Assembly (NCBI GenBank): GCA_900545785.1
Contig: URAA01000106.1
Coordinates: forward strand, 1-5,018
Direction of reading: 5' to 3'
Origin: an uncultured Dialister sp.
Lineage (GTDB): Bacteria; Bacillota; Negativicutes; Veillonellales; Dialisteraceae
DNA length: 5,018 nucleotides
Below are positions 1 through 4,884 of this stretch, one piece after another. The translations under genes and the position numbers were made by a program. Numbering within the stretch: position 1 is the first letter of the stretch; each line of letters starts with the position of its first letter. The notes under the pieces were generated by a model. The model did no database searches. It had not been told where the DNA came from and saw only the letters and a list, made by a program, of their open reading frames with translations.

Positions 1-22
1 CTACACGACGCTCTTCCGATCT
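1..22 (+). other. Illumina TruSeq adapter remnant (left end)
   Basis: The first 22 bases match the 3' end of the Illumina TruSeq read-1 adapter, ending in GCTCTTCCGATCT. They are not genomic. The biological sequence starts at about base 23. The matching adapter start at the other end faces inward, so this record looks like an untrimmed library insert of about 4.98 kb or an untrimmed contig. Confidence 0.97.
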
Positions 23-40
23 GGAGCCTTTCGTAACATA

Positions 41-67
41 AAGACGGGACAGATGTCCCGTTTTCTT
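41..67 (+). terminator. Intrinsic terminator of an unseen upstream gene
   Basis: CGGGAC (45-50), loop AGAT, GTCCCG (55-60) form a perfect 6-bp stem. A44-T61 and weaker A/G-T pairs extend it, and TTTTCTT follows. In-frame TAA codons lie just upstream at 34-36 and 39-41, so the end of a plus-strand gene probably falls there. Only 4-6 codons of that gene would remain after the adapter, too few to identify it. Confidence 0.75.
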
Positions 68-93
68 ATAATAATCATCTGTATTGAAATATC

Positions 94-153
94 GGGATCC
101 GAACTCTTCGGCGAAAGCAGAATGCTTGAGAGATCGGATCTTCTCTTTATTTT
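94..153 (+). promoter_or_regulatory. Possible structured leader and promoter of the LysE-type exporter
   Basis: GATCCGA (96-102) and TCGGATC (134-140) are perfect inverted repeats followed by the T-rich stretch 141-153. A competing hairpin, CCGAA-CTC-TTCGG (99-111), uses the same left bases, so the two folds exclude each other. A perfect TATAAT (67-72) lies upstream but has no good -35. A second promoter candidate is TTGAGA (126-131), 16 bp, TATTTT (148-153), which would give a start near 160 and leave out this structure. Which one is used cannot be decided from sequence alone, and no known RNA family was recognised. Confidence 0.3.
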
Positions 154-194
154 AAAAAGGATATACAATTATATAATAAAAAACGGAGGTTATT

Positions 195-818
195 ATGGAT
201 CCGGGGATCATACTTTCTTTTATAGGGGCTACGGTTTTATTTACACTGGCACCGGGGCCGGATAATATGTATTTGACTGCCAAAAGCCTTTCCGTCGGTG
301 CGAGAGCGGGTATTGCGCTGGCACTGGGGCTTTCTCTGGGACCTGCTTTTCATACGGTGCTTGTCATGGCAGGAGTTTCTGCTTTTATAAAGAATTCTCC
401 CGAAGCTTTCAGACTGCTTACGGGACTGGGAATATGCTATCTTTTATTTTTGGCATGGAAGGCGTGGCGGGCGAAACCGCAGGCACAGGATTTTTCGGAA
501 GAAGGAAATGATTTTTCTTTCTTTGCTCTTACCCGTCAGGGAATTTTGATGAATGTTCTCAATCCGAAAGTTCTTTTATTTTTTATGGCGCTTTTGCCGC
601 AGTTTGTAAAATTGGAAAGTTCCCTCTCCCCGGCATGGCAGATCGGGATATTGGGAATCGTTTTTTCCATACAGTCCTTTATTGTATTTTCCCTGCTTGC
701 CCTCGGGGCGTCAAAAATTCGGGGATACTTGTCTTCGGAGAAAAACTTTTTTGCCGTCATGCATAAAATAGAGGCGGTTGTTTTGGTTGTTATTGCATCG
801 GGGCTGTTCTTCCTGTAA
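195..818 (+). CDS. LysE/RhtB-family amino-acid or metabolite exporter
   Basis: A 207-residue integral membrane protein, the usual length for LysE/RhtB proteins, which export amino acids and related small molecules using the proton gradient. The family signature APGPDN sits at residues 19-24 at the end of TM1. A glycine-rich ALGLSLG follows at 43-49, then GICYLLFLAWKAWR at 79-92. The diagnostic central motif NVLNPKVLLFF lies at 120-130 and runs into LPQFV (134-138). About six hydrophobic segments are visible. The start is set by GGAGG at 185-189, five bases before ATG195. The gene appears monocistronic: a terminator precedes it and the next gene has its own promoter. No terminator is obvious after the stop. 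The substrate cannot be read from the sequence; lysine, threonine, homoserine lactone and other substrates are all known in the family. Confidence 0.9.
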   Translation: MDPGIILSFIGATVLFTLAPGPDNMYLTAKSLSVGARAGIALALGLSLGPAFHTVLVMAGVSAFIKNSPEAFRLLTGLGICYLLFLAWKAWRAKPQAQDFSEEGNDFSFFALTRQGILMNVLNPKVLLFFMALLPQFVKLESSLSPAWQIGILGIVFSIQSFIVFSLLALGASKIRGYLSSEKNFFAVMHKIEAVVLVVIASGLFFL

Positions 819-844
819 GATGATGGATGAAGAGAAAAGATTTC

Positions 845-873
845 TTGTCGGAATGATCATATTGTGATAGAAT
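845..873 (+). promoter_or_regulatory. Extended -10 promoter for the SIMPL-domain gene
   Basis: TTGTCG (845-850) is separated by exactly 17 bp from TAGAAT (868-873), with the TG of an extended -10 at 865-866. The predicted start is near 880, giving a leader of about 70 nt before ATG949. Spacing and extended -10 match the promoter-like sites at 3197-3225 and 3731-3759. Confidence 0.6.
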
Positions 874-948
874 CGAACCGGAGTCAAATATTCAGACTTA
901 CATTTCAGTTTACATAAAAGTTTTTAAGGTATGTACAGAGGAGGGCTT

Positions 949-1653
949 ATGAAAAAATTAGCAGCAGTTTTAGCGGCAAGTTTGATTGCCTGCTCATGGA
1001 TGTCCGCAAGTGCGGAAGATTCACGGCGGAGTGTTACGACCACGGGAAACGGGATCGTTACGACAAGAAATGATACGGCTGTTTTGAATCTGGTGGTGGA
1101 AACTTCATCGCCCGAAGCAAAACAGGCGATTCAGGATAATGCAAATATCATGACAAGGGTAAAACAGGCGGCTATAAATGCAGGCGCCAACCCGACAAAA
1201 ATCGAAACGACGGATTACAATCTTTATCCCCTCAATGAATATGACAACAGAGGAAAAGTGGTTGCCCGGAAATATCAGGCGTCCAATATGATAAAACTGG
1301 TGGTGGATGACATTAAAAATACGGGCCGCGTAATGGATGCTGCCGTTTCCGCAGGGGCAAACCGTATCGATTCCATCAGATTCACCGTGAGAGATGCGGA
1401 TAAATATAAGGATGAAGCGCTGAAGAGAGCTACAAAAGATGCGGAAAGAAAAGCGAAAATGATTGCCGCTTCTTTAGGAAAGAATGTAACCAATGTCATT
1501 GCGGTCAATGAAAATCATGTCAATGTATCACCCCGGTATATGATGAATGTGAAGATGGCTGCCGATTCGGGTATGGGAAATGCCACGACTCCCATGGAAG
1601 GCGGAGATGCATCGGTGGAAAGCAGCGTAACCATCGTTTTTGAAATCGGATAA
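949..1653 (+). CDS. Exported SIMPL (DUF541) domain protein
   Basis: A 234-residue protein of the SIMPL/DUF541 family, named from a mouse signalling factor. Bacterial members are periplasmic or surface proteins (BP26/Omp28, YggE), often linked to oxidative stress but with no settled biochemical role. The N-terminus MKK plus a hydrophobic stretch (4-14) is a signal peptide. Cleavage could follow ASA at 20-22 (signal peptidase I), or a lipobox LIAC at 12-15 could make it a lipoprotein. The domain runs from about 29 (TTTGNG at 30-35) through GANPTKIETTDYNLYP (79-94) and the helical KRATKDAERKAKMIAASLG (159-177) to a C-terminal beta strand, SSVTIVFEI. ATG949 is chosen over the in-frame ATG931 because AGGAGG (939-944) lies four bases before it and the ATG931 version would span that site. 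The gene has its own promoter at 845-873. Confidence 0.88.
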   Translation: MKKLAAVLAASLIACSWMSASAEDSRRSVTTTGNGIVTTRNDTAVLNLVVETSSPEAKQAIQDNANIMTRVKQAAINAGANPTKIETTDYNLYPLNEYDNRGKVVARKYQASNMIKLVVDDIKNTGRVMDAAVSAGANRIDSIRFTVRDADKYKDEALKRATKDAERKAKMIAASLGKNVTNVIAVNENHVNVSPRYMMNVKMAADSGMGNATTPMEGGDASVESSVTIVFEIG

Positions 1654-1660
1654 GTTTGTA

Positions 1661-1688
1661 AGAGAGGGCGGAATATTTCGCTCTCTTT
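1661..1688 (+). terminator. Intercistronic hairpin, weak or partial terminator
   Basis: AGAGAGGGCG (1661-1670) pairs with CGCTCTCTTT (1679-1688) over ten positions, including two G-U pairs, with loop GAATATTT. The following sequence is pyrimidine-rich but lacks a clean U tract. It may therefore be a leaky terminator or an mRNA-stabilising hairpin that sets the ratio of the SIMPL gene to the next gene. Confidence 0.5.
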
Positions 1689-1722
1689 CTCTATCTGTCA
1701 TTTGAAAGAAGGAGAATATGTT

Positions 1723-2064
1723 ATGGAACAGGAAATGATCAACAAAGTCAAGGCGGTTGCAGAAGCTCCGAGCTGCTGCGATGAATTGAGAGAAGTTGCA
1801 AAAGAATGGCTCGATGCGGTCGGAACCGATAGAGAAAAGGAAATGGGAAAGAAACTCATCGCCGAATTGGAAGAAGATGTTTGCACCATCGATCAGGTGA
1901 TCGCCCTCTTTGATTCGGAAGAAGGAAGAGAAATGTTCGGGAAAGAAACGGCCGCTTCTCTTCTTGCTCATGCGAAAGAAGTGAAAGCGAAGGGCGGAGA
2001 ATGGTGTGACTGTCCTGCCTGCACGCCGGGCCGTTCCATTTTGGATCATAAAGAATTACTGTAA
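1723..2064 (+). CDS. Small cysteine-containing protein with C-terminal CxCxxC
   Basis: A 113-residue soluble protein, strongly helical and acidic. It opens with an APSCC motif (residues 15-19; Cys18, Cys19), has a central ELEEDVCTIDQVIALFDSEEG (48-68; Cys54) and closes with EWCDCPACTPG (93-103), which holds CxCxxC (Cys95, 97, 100). It resembles a family of about 110-residue Firmicutes proteins that, from memory, databases often label 'molecular chaperone Hsp90'. That name looks misleading, since none of the Hsp90 ATPase domain is present. The cysteines suggest metal binding or redox chemistry, which is inference. There is no signal peptide or membrane segment. ATG1723 is preferred over an upstream TTG at 1702 because AGGAG (1710-1714) stands eight bases before it. 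No clear promoter lies in the 69-base gap, so it is probably co-transcribed with the SIMPL gene through the hairpin at 1661-1688. Confidence 0.8.
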   Translation: MEQEMINKVKAVAEAPSCCDELREVAKEWLDAVGTDREKEMGKKLIAELEEDVCTIDQVIALFDSEEGREMFGKETAASLLAHAKEVKAKGGEWCDCPACTPGRSILDHKELL

Positions 2065-2134
2065 CCGGCAGGACATCGGATATCCTAAGTTCATCGGTTG
2101 ACGGCTCATCGGTGAGAAATAAATATTGCAATAC

Positions 2135-2162
2135 AAAAGAGGGCTCTTTCGAACCCTCTTTT
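2135..2162. terminator. Bidirectional intrinsic terminator between converging genes
   Basis: AAAAGAGGG (2135-2143) and CCCTCTTTT (2154-2162) form a perfect 9-bp stem with a 10-base loop that can pair further (TC/GA). The A-run on the left and T-run on the right give a U-tract in both reading directions. It sits between the stop of the plus-strand small protein (2064) and the stop of the minus-strand nitroreductase (2167), so it ends both transcripts. Confidence 0.88.
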
Positions 2163-2166
2163 CCGT

Positions 2167-2742
2167 TTACCGGACAATTAAAATGTCTTTCAATTTTCTT
2201 TTTGGGACGTGATATTGTTTATTTTCATCTAAATAATAACGGACGTCGCCGCTTTCGGGAAGTTCTTCAATCGTACTGGTGTGATCGGGATAGCCGAGAG
2301 CTATGCCCAGCTTGGGAATCCACGTTTCCGGAATATCCAGAGTTTTTCTGATTTTTGCAAATTCCACATGGCCCATGATGCAGGAGCCGATTCCTCTCGA
2401 ATAAGCATCGAGAGCGATATTTCTGGCAGCAATTCCCGTATCCATGTCGGACCAGGGGTTTCGGGTGCCTTCTTGGTAAAGAATAATAAATGCTGTCGGC
2501 TTTTCTCCTTCTTTCGGCCGGCCCTGTTCGGGAGGAAGAGCGCCGGCGAAATGGAAGAAAGGCTGTATCTGTTTGACCGAGTCCGGATTTTTGACGACAA
2601 CATAACGGAGAATCTGGCCGTTCATGGCAGAGCTGACAATTCGTGCATTTTCCAAGATCCCTTTCAAATCTTTATCCGGAATAGGGGTCTGTTTAAAACG
2701 GCGGTAACTGCGGCAGCCGATGCAAAGTGATGTGAAATCCAT
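2167..2742 (-). CDS. Nitroreductase-family FMN oxidoreductase
   Basis: A 191-residue FMN-dependent oxidoreductase of the nitroreductase superfamily, which uses NAD(P)H to reduce nitro compounds, quinones, flavins or other electron-poor substrates in the cytoplasm. FMN-binding motifs are in the expected places: RSYRRF at 11-16 (phosphate-binding Arg-Ser-x-Arg), SSAMNGQ at 37-43, and DTGIAARNIALDAYSRGIGSC at 101-121 covering the central helix and flavin-contact loop, then LGYP at 149-152. The length is typical of the short single-domain members. The start at 2742 is fixed by GGAGG (plus-strand complement at 2748-2752) five bases upstream; an in-frame ATG eight codons earlier lacks support. The ridA stop codon lies just 10 bases ahead and abuts this Shine-Dalgarno site, so the two form an operon, possibly with coupled translation. 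The physiological substrate is unknown. Confidence 0.88.
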   Translation of the reverse strand: MDFTSLCIGCRSYRRFKQTPIPDKDLKGILENARIVSSAMNGQILRYVVVKNPDSVKQIQPFFHFAGALPPEQGRPKEGEKPTAFIILYQEGTRNPWSDMDTGIAARNIALDAYSRGIGSCIMGHVEFAKIRKTLDIPETWIPKLGIALGYPDHTSTIEELPESGDVRYYLDENKQYHVPKRKLKDILIVR

Positions 2743-2752
2743 GAAAACCTCC

Positions 2753-3124
2753 TTATGTAAGAGCAATAACTTCTATTTCGCAAAGAGCACCGAGGGGAAG
2801 TGCTTGTACGGCAACACAGCTTCGGGCCGGTTTTTCGGTGAAATAAGCGGCGTACACTTCGTTGAAAAGGGGAAAATCAGCCATGTCCGTCAAAAAGCAG
2901 GTGGTCTTTATGACATCTTTCATTGAGAGATCGGCTTTTTTCAAAACTGCTTCTATATTTTTGCAAACCTGCTCGGTCTGTCCCTTTATATCGGAAGCCA
3001 TTATTTTTCCCTCTTCCGGCACGATTCCTATCTGACCGGAGAGATAGAGAAAACCGCCGCCCAGTTTTGCCTGCGAATAGGGGCCGACGGCTGCCGGTGC
3101 ATGTTTCGTGTGAATGGTTTTCAT
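2753..3124 (-). CDS. ridA: RidA-family enamine/imine deaminase
   Basis: A 123-residue YjgF/YER057c/UK114 (RidA) protein, full length for the family. RidA hydrolyses reactive 2-aminoacrylate and related imines, made by PLP enzymes such as threonine or serine dehydratase, to ketoacids and ammonia, protecting PLP enzymes from damage. It works as a cytoplasmic trimer with active sites between subunits. Visible landmarks are AVGPYSQA (12-19), LSGQIG (28-33), and the signature PARSCVAVQALPLGALCEIEV (99-119), which contains the catalytic Arg101 and Glu116. These correspond to Arg105 and Glu120 of the Escherichia coli enzyme. The start at 3124 has a strong GAGGAG-type site a few bases upstream. It is first in a two-gene minus-strand operon with the nitroreductase. 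A -10-like TATAGT (minus strand, 3162-3157) could serve as promoter, but no convincing -35 accompanies it. Confidence 0.93.
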   Translation of the reverse strand: MKTIHTKHAPAAVGPYSQAKLGGGFLYLSGQIGIVPEEGKIMASDIKGQTEQVCKNIEAVLKKADLSMKDVIKTTCFLTDMADFPLFNEVYAAYFTEKPARSCVAVQALPLGALCEIEVIALT

Positions 3125-3196
3125 ACAAACTCCTCCTCTGTAAAATAGCTATATATACTATACCGCAAATAAAAAGAGATTGATAGAAAAAGATAA

Positions 3197-3225
3197 TTGT
3201 CATCTTTACAGGTGAATGATATTCT
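3197..3225 (+). promoter_or_regulatory. Candidate extended -10 promoter for the YbaK-type gene
   Basis: TTGTCA (3197-3202, five of six consensus bases), a 17-bp spacer and TATTCT (3220-3225) with an extended TG at 3217-3218. The predicted start near 3232 would leave only about 14 nt before ATG3246, just enough to hold the AAGGGGG site at 3232-3238. That tight fit is the main reason for caution. Confidence 0.4.
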
Positions 3226-3245
3226 AAGGAAAAGGGGGAAGTCCT

Positions 3246-3734
3246 ATGTCATTTGAAAAGGTGAAGGCTTATTTTGAAACATTCGGTATGGCGGATCGGT
3301 GTATCGATCTGAAAAATTCCAGTGCCACTGTCGCTTTGGCAGCAAAAGCGCTTGGAACGGAAGAAGCAAGAATTGCCAAAACGATGTCTTTTTTGATGGA
3401 GGAAAAACCGATGATTGTCGTCGTGGCAGGAGATGCCCGTATAGATAATCACAAGTATAAAATGAAATTCGGAAAGAAAGCAAAAATGATCCCTCGGGAG
3501 GATTGCGAAAAATATACGGGCCATCCCCCGGGCGGTATATGTCCTTTTTGTCTGCCCGAAGGCGTACCGGTCTGTCTGGATATTTCTCTGAAACGTTTCG
3601 ACATCGTCTATCCTGCGGCGGGAACCGATCACAGCGCGGTGAAACTATCTGTTGAAGAATTGGAAACATATTCCGGGGCAAAAGAATGGATCGATATCTG
3701 CAAAAATTGGAATGAAAAAGAGAAAAAATCTTGA
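3246..3734 (+). CDS. YbaK/EbsC-family aminoacyl-tRNA deacylase
   Basis: A 162-residue protein of the YbaK/ProX/EbsC editing-domain superfamily. Members hydrolyse mischarged tRNAs; YbaK itself clears Cys-tRNA(Pro) in trans after prolyl-tRNA synthetase errors. Landmarks are ARIAKTMSF at 41-49, with the conserved Lys45 that contacts the tRNA/substrate, GDARIDNHKYK at 62-72, the GHPPGGICPF loop at 92-101 (the GxxxGGxxPF active-site loop), and DISLKRFDIVYPAAGT further on. The size fits a free-standing editing domain. The start is supported by AAGGGGG (3232-3238), seven bases before ATG. It is transcribed divergently from ridA. Its TGA stop lies inside the -35 of the next promoter, and no terminator separates it from the exporter leader, so read-through into the leader is possible. 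Whether it edits Cys-, Ala- or another tRNA cannot be told from sequence. Confidence 0.88.
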   Translation: MSFEKVKAYFETFGMADRCIDLKNSSATVALAAKALGTEEARIAKTMSFLMEEKPMIVVVAGDARIDNHKYKMKFGKKAKMIPREDCEKYTGHPPGGICPFCLPEGVPVCLDISLKRFDIVYPAAGTDHSAVKLSVEELETYSGAKEWIDICKNWNEKEKKS

Positions 3735-3759
3735 CAGGGAAGAAGGATAGTGATATTTT
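3731..3759 (+). promoter_or_regulatory. Strong promoter of the paired exporter operon
   Basis: A perfect TTGACA -35 (3731-3736) overlaps the TGA stop of the upstream gene. A 17-bp spacer leads to TATTTT (3754-3759), with an extended TG at 3751-3752. The predicted start is near 3766. This is the best match to the housekeeping promoter consensus in the window. Confidence 0.75.
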
Positions 3760-3765
3760 ATGAAT

Positions 3766-3881
3766 ATTATTTATACAATTATATAAAGAGAACTCCTGCC
3801 ACCGGGTGGGAGATGAAAGAGTTTTGAGATATCCCGTAGGTACGGCTTTTGCCGGGAGGATATTTCAAAACTCTTTTTTTT
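3766..3881 (+). promoter_or_regulatory. Attenuator/riboswitch leader of the exporter pair (candidate guanidine-IV)
   Basis: Between the predicted start and the ribosome binding site lies a compact two-hairpin leader. Hairpin 1 (3793-3812) pairs CTCCTGCC with GGGTGGGAG-type bases around an ACCG loop. Hairpin 2 (3816-3876) is a long intrinsic terminator. AGAACTC (3789-3795) is also complementary to GAGTTTT (3819-3825), the left arm of the terminator, giving a seven-pair antiterminator that excludes both hairpins. CGGG in the hairpin 1 loop region (3803-3806) can pair with CCCG (3833-3836) inside hairpin 2. From memory, the ACCGGGT first hairpin, the CCCGTAGG and CCGGGAGG segments in the second, and the efflux genes downstream resemble the guanidine-IV (mepA-motif) riboswitch. 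That class assignment is unverified. The attenuator architecture itself is read directly from the sequence. Confidence 0.55.
3816..3881 (+). terminator. Leader-embedded intrinsic terminator
   Basis: AAAGAGTTTTGAGATATCC (3816-3834) pairs with 3858-3876 over 19 positions with a single G-U, and an inner CGGC-TTTT-GCCG hairpin (3843-3854) forms in the loop. Eight Ts (3874-3881) follow and abut AAGGAGG (3882-3888). Its position immediately before the gene's own ribosome binding site means that it must be bypassed for the transporter genes to be expressed. Confidence 0.85.
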
Positions 3882-3898
3882 AAGGAGGTTTGAAGATT

Positions 3899-4333
3899 AT
3901 GGAAAATCTGTATCAAATGGGTCTTCCCCTCATATGTGTGGTCGTTTCCGATGTTATTTATCAGATCTGTGCAAAAAAGATGTCATCTCATATCGATCCT
4001 TTGGCATCTCTGGGGATCACTTATCTGGTGAGTGCCGCCGTATGTGTTCTTTTGTATGAACTGCTCGGAGGCGATCATTTAATGAAAGAGCTCATGAATG
4101 TATCTTGGGCGGCTGTCGGAATAGGGCTTTCCGTGACGGGTCTCGAAGTAGGGACCGTGTCCATGTATAAAGCGGGGTGGGCGATGAATATAGGATTTAT
4201 TTTCTATACGGCGCTCATCGTGGTATCTTTGATTGCCATCGGGATTCTTTTTTACGGAGAAATCGTTTCTTTTCGTTCTTTGTCGGGGATCGTCATTGCT
4301 TCGGCAGGCATGTTTTTAATTGTGAAAGGATAA
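3899..4333 (+). CDS. EamA/DMT-superfamily half-transporter, first of a pair
   Basis: A 144-residue membrane protein with five hydrophobic segments (about 8-25, 34-56, 69-89, 97-119, 127-142). This is one EamA/DMT repeat unit, half of a usual 10-TM drug/metabolite exporter and longer than a 4-TM SMR protein. Family-like features are YQICAKK (21-27), EVGTVSMYKAGW (83-94) with an acidic Glu83 in TM3, and YGE (119-121). Asp18 lies within TM1. Positive charges favour loop 1, loop 3 and the C-terminus inside, hence N-out. ATG3899 is chosen with AAGGAGG ten bases upstream; an in-frame TTG at 3890 is too close to that site. The gene sits directly behind a terminator-containing leader and two bases before a paralogous partner, so the two probably form a heterodimeric exporter. 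If the leader is guanidine-responsive, guanidine would be the expected substrate; otherwise it is unknown. Confidence 0.82.
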   Translation: MENLYQMGLPLICVVVSDVIYQICAKKMSSHIDPLASLGITYLVSAAVCVLLYELLGGDHLMKELMNVSWAAVGIGLSVTGLEVGTVSMYKAGWAMNIGFIFYTALIVVSLIAIGILFYGEIVSFRSLSGIVIASAGMFLIVKG

Positions 4334-4335
4334 TT

Positions 4336-4764
4336 ATGAATTTTTCATTTTGGTGGCCGCTTGCATTGGTCGTGCTCTCCGGTGTGAGTTATCAGGTAAG
4401 TGCAAAAGAATTGTCGGAAGGACTGCATTTTGCGGCGGCGTTGGTCATTACTTACTTAGTGGCATCGGCCTCCTCATTTGTGATTTATCTGCTGACGGGA
4501 AAAAAAGGGGAGCGCCTGAAAGGAATGATGTCTTTCAATCCGGCGGCGCTTATTTTGGGATTGACCATTGCTTTTATCGAGGTCGGAACACTTTATATGT
4601 ATAAAGCGGGATGGACGGTCAACAGTTCCTTCATTGTCACCAATGCATTGGTCATTCTCGGTCTGATTCTGACAGGCGCCGTCCTGTACGGAGAAAAGCT
4701 GTCCAAGCGGCAGTCTTTGGGGATAGCCGTGTCTTTTCTCGGTATCTGCCTCATCATTTGGTAA
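4336..4764 (+). CDS. EamA/DMT-superfamily half-transporter, second of a pair
   Basis: A 142-residue, five-segment membrane protein (about 3-23, 32-55, 70-89, 99-119, 128-142), paralogous to the gene before it. Shared blocks are SxVxYQxxAKxxS, ITYLV, EVGTxxMYKAGW (82-93, with Glu82) and YGExxSxR (118-125). Loop 2 (KKGERLK, 56-62) and loop 4 (EKLSKR, 120-125) carry nearly all positive charge, which predicts N-in/C-out, opposite to the partner. The Asp in TM1 of the partner is Gly16 here, so the two subunits are not interchangeable. The start is two bases after the partner's stop, with AAAGGA (4325-4330) five bases ahead, inside the partner's last codons. The spacing implies translational coupling and matched subunit production. 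A terminator follows at 4779-4816. Confidence 0.82.
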   Translation: MNFSFWWPLALVVLSGVSYQVSAKELSEGLHFAAALVITYLVASASSFVIYLLTGKKGERLKGMMSFNPAALILGLTIAFIEVGTLYMYKAGWTVNSSFIVTNALVILGLILTGAVLYGEKLSKRQSLGIAVSFLGICLIIW

Positions 4765-4778
4765 GGAAAGAAAAAATG

Positions 4779-4816
4779 AAATGCGTTTCAAAAATATATT
4801 TGGATCGCATTTTTTT
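4779..4816 (+). terminator. Intrinsic terminator after the exporter pair
   Basis: AAATGCG (4779-4785) pairs with CGCATTT (4806-4812). After one T-T mismatch the stem continues with TTCAAA/TTTGGA (4787-4792 with 4799-4804), closing on a six-base loop. Seven Ts run from 4810 to 4816. It is low in GC but long, 14 bases after the stop of the second transporter gene. Confidence 0.75.
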
Positions 4817-4884
4817 ATTTATCAAAAAAATATAAAATTCGCTCAAACTTTATATCCGTTAAAGTAAATAATAAATGACAATCA

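Noticed and set aside
131..138. Internal adapter fragment (AGATCGGA), possible chimera junction
   Set aside because: Only eight bases match, then the sequence diverges, and the stretch is part of a genomic inverted repeat (96-102/134-140).
931..948. Upstream ATG adding six residues to the SIMPL protein
   Set aside because: It would place the AGGAGG site inside the coding region and spoil the typical MKK signal peptide start at 949.
1528..2049. 173-codon minus-strand open frame opposite the SIMPL and small cysteine genes
   Set aside because: It runs antisense through two well-supported genes, and its translation is a low-complexity, Phe/Arg/Ser-rich shadow with no family resemblance.
2065..2134. 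TTGACG (2098-2103) with TAAATA (2120-2125) as a promoter, and repeated CATCGG
   Set aside because: It would fire straight into the bidirectional terminator at 2135 with no gene to serve. The repeats are short and irregular.
2281..2730. 149-codon plus-strand open frame opposite the nitroreductase
   Set aside because: It is a shadow of the nitroreductase, which has all expected FMN motifs and a strong ribosome binding site.
3244..3681. 145-codon minus-strand open frame opposite the YbaK-type gene
   Set aside because: The plus-strand frame shows clear family motifs; this one does not and lacks a ribosome binding site.
3799..3812. T-box leader, because of GGGTGG
   Set aside because: The leader is too short, lacks a specifier stem, and does not match the conserved T-box sequence beyond six bases.
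4177..4335. Upstream in-frame extension of the second transporter to a 195-residue protein
   Set aside because: The extra residues come from reading the first transporter's C-terminal region out of frame; ATG4336 has a good ribosome binding site and the paralogue starts at the same position.
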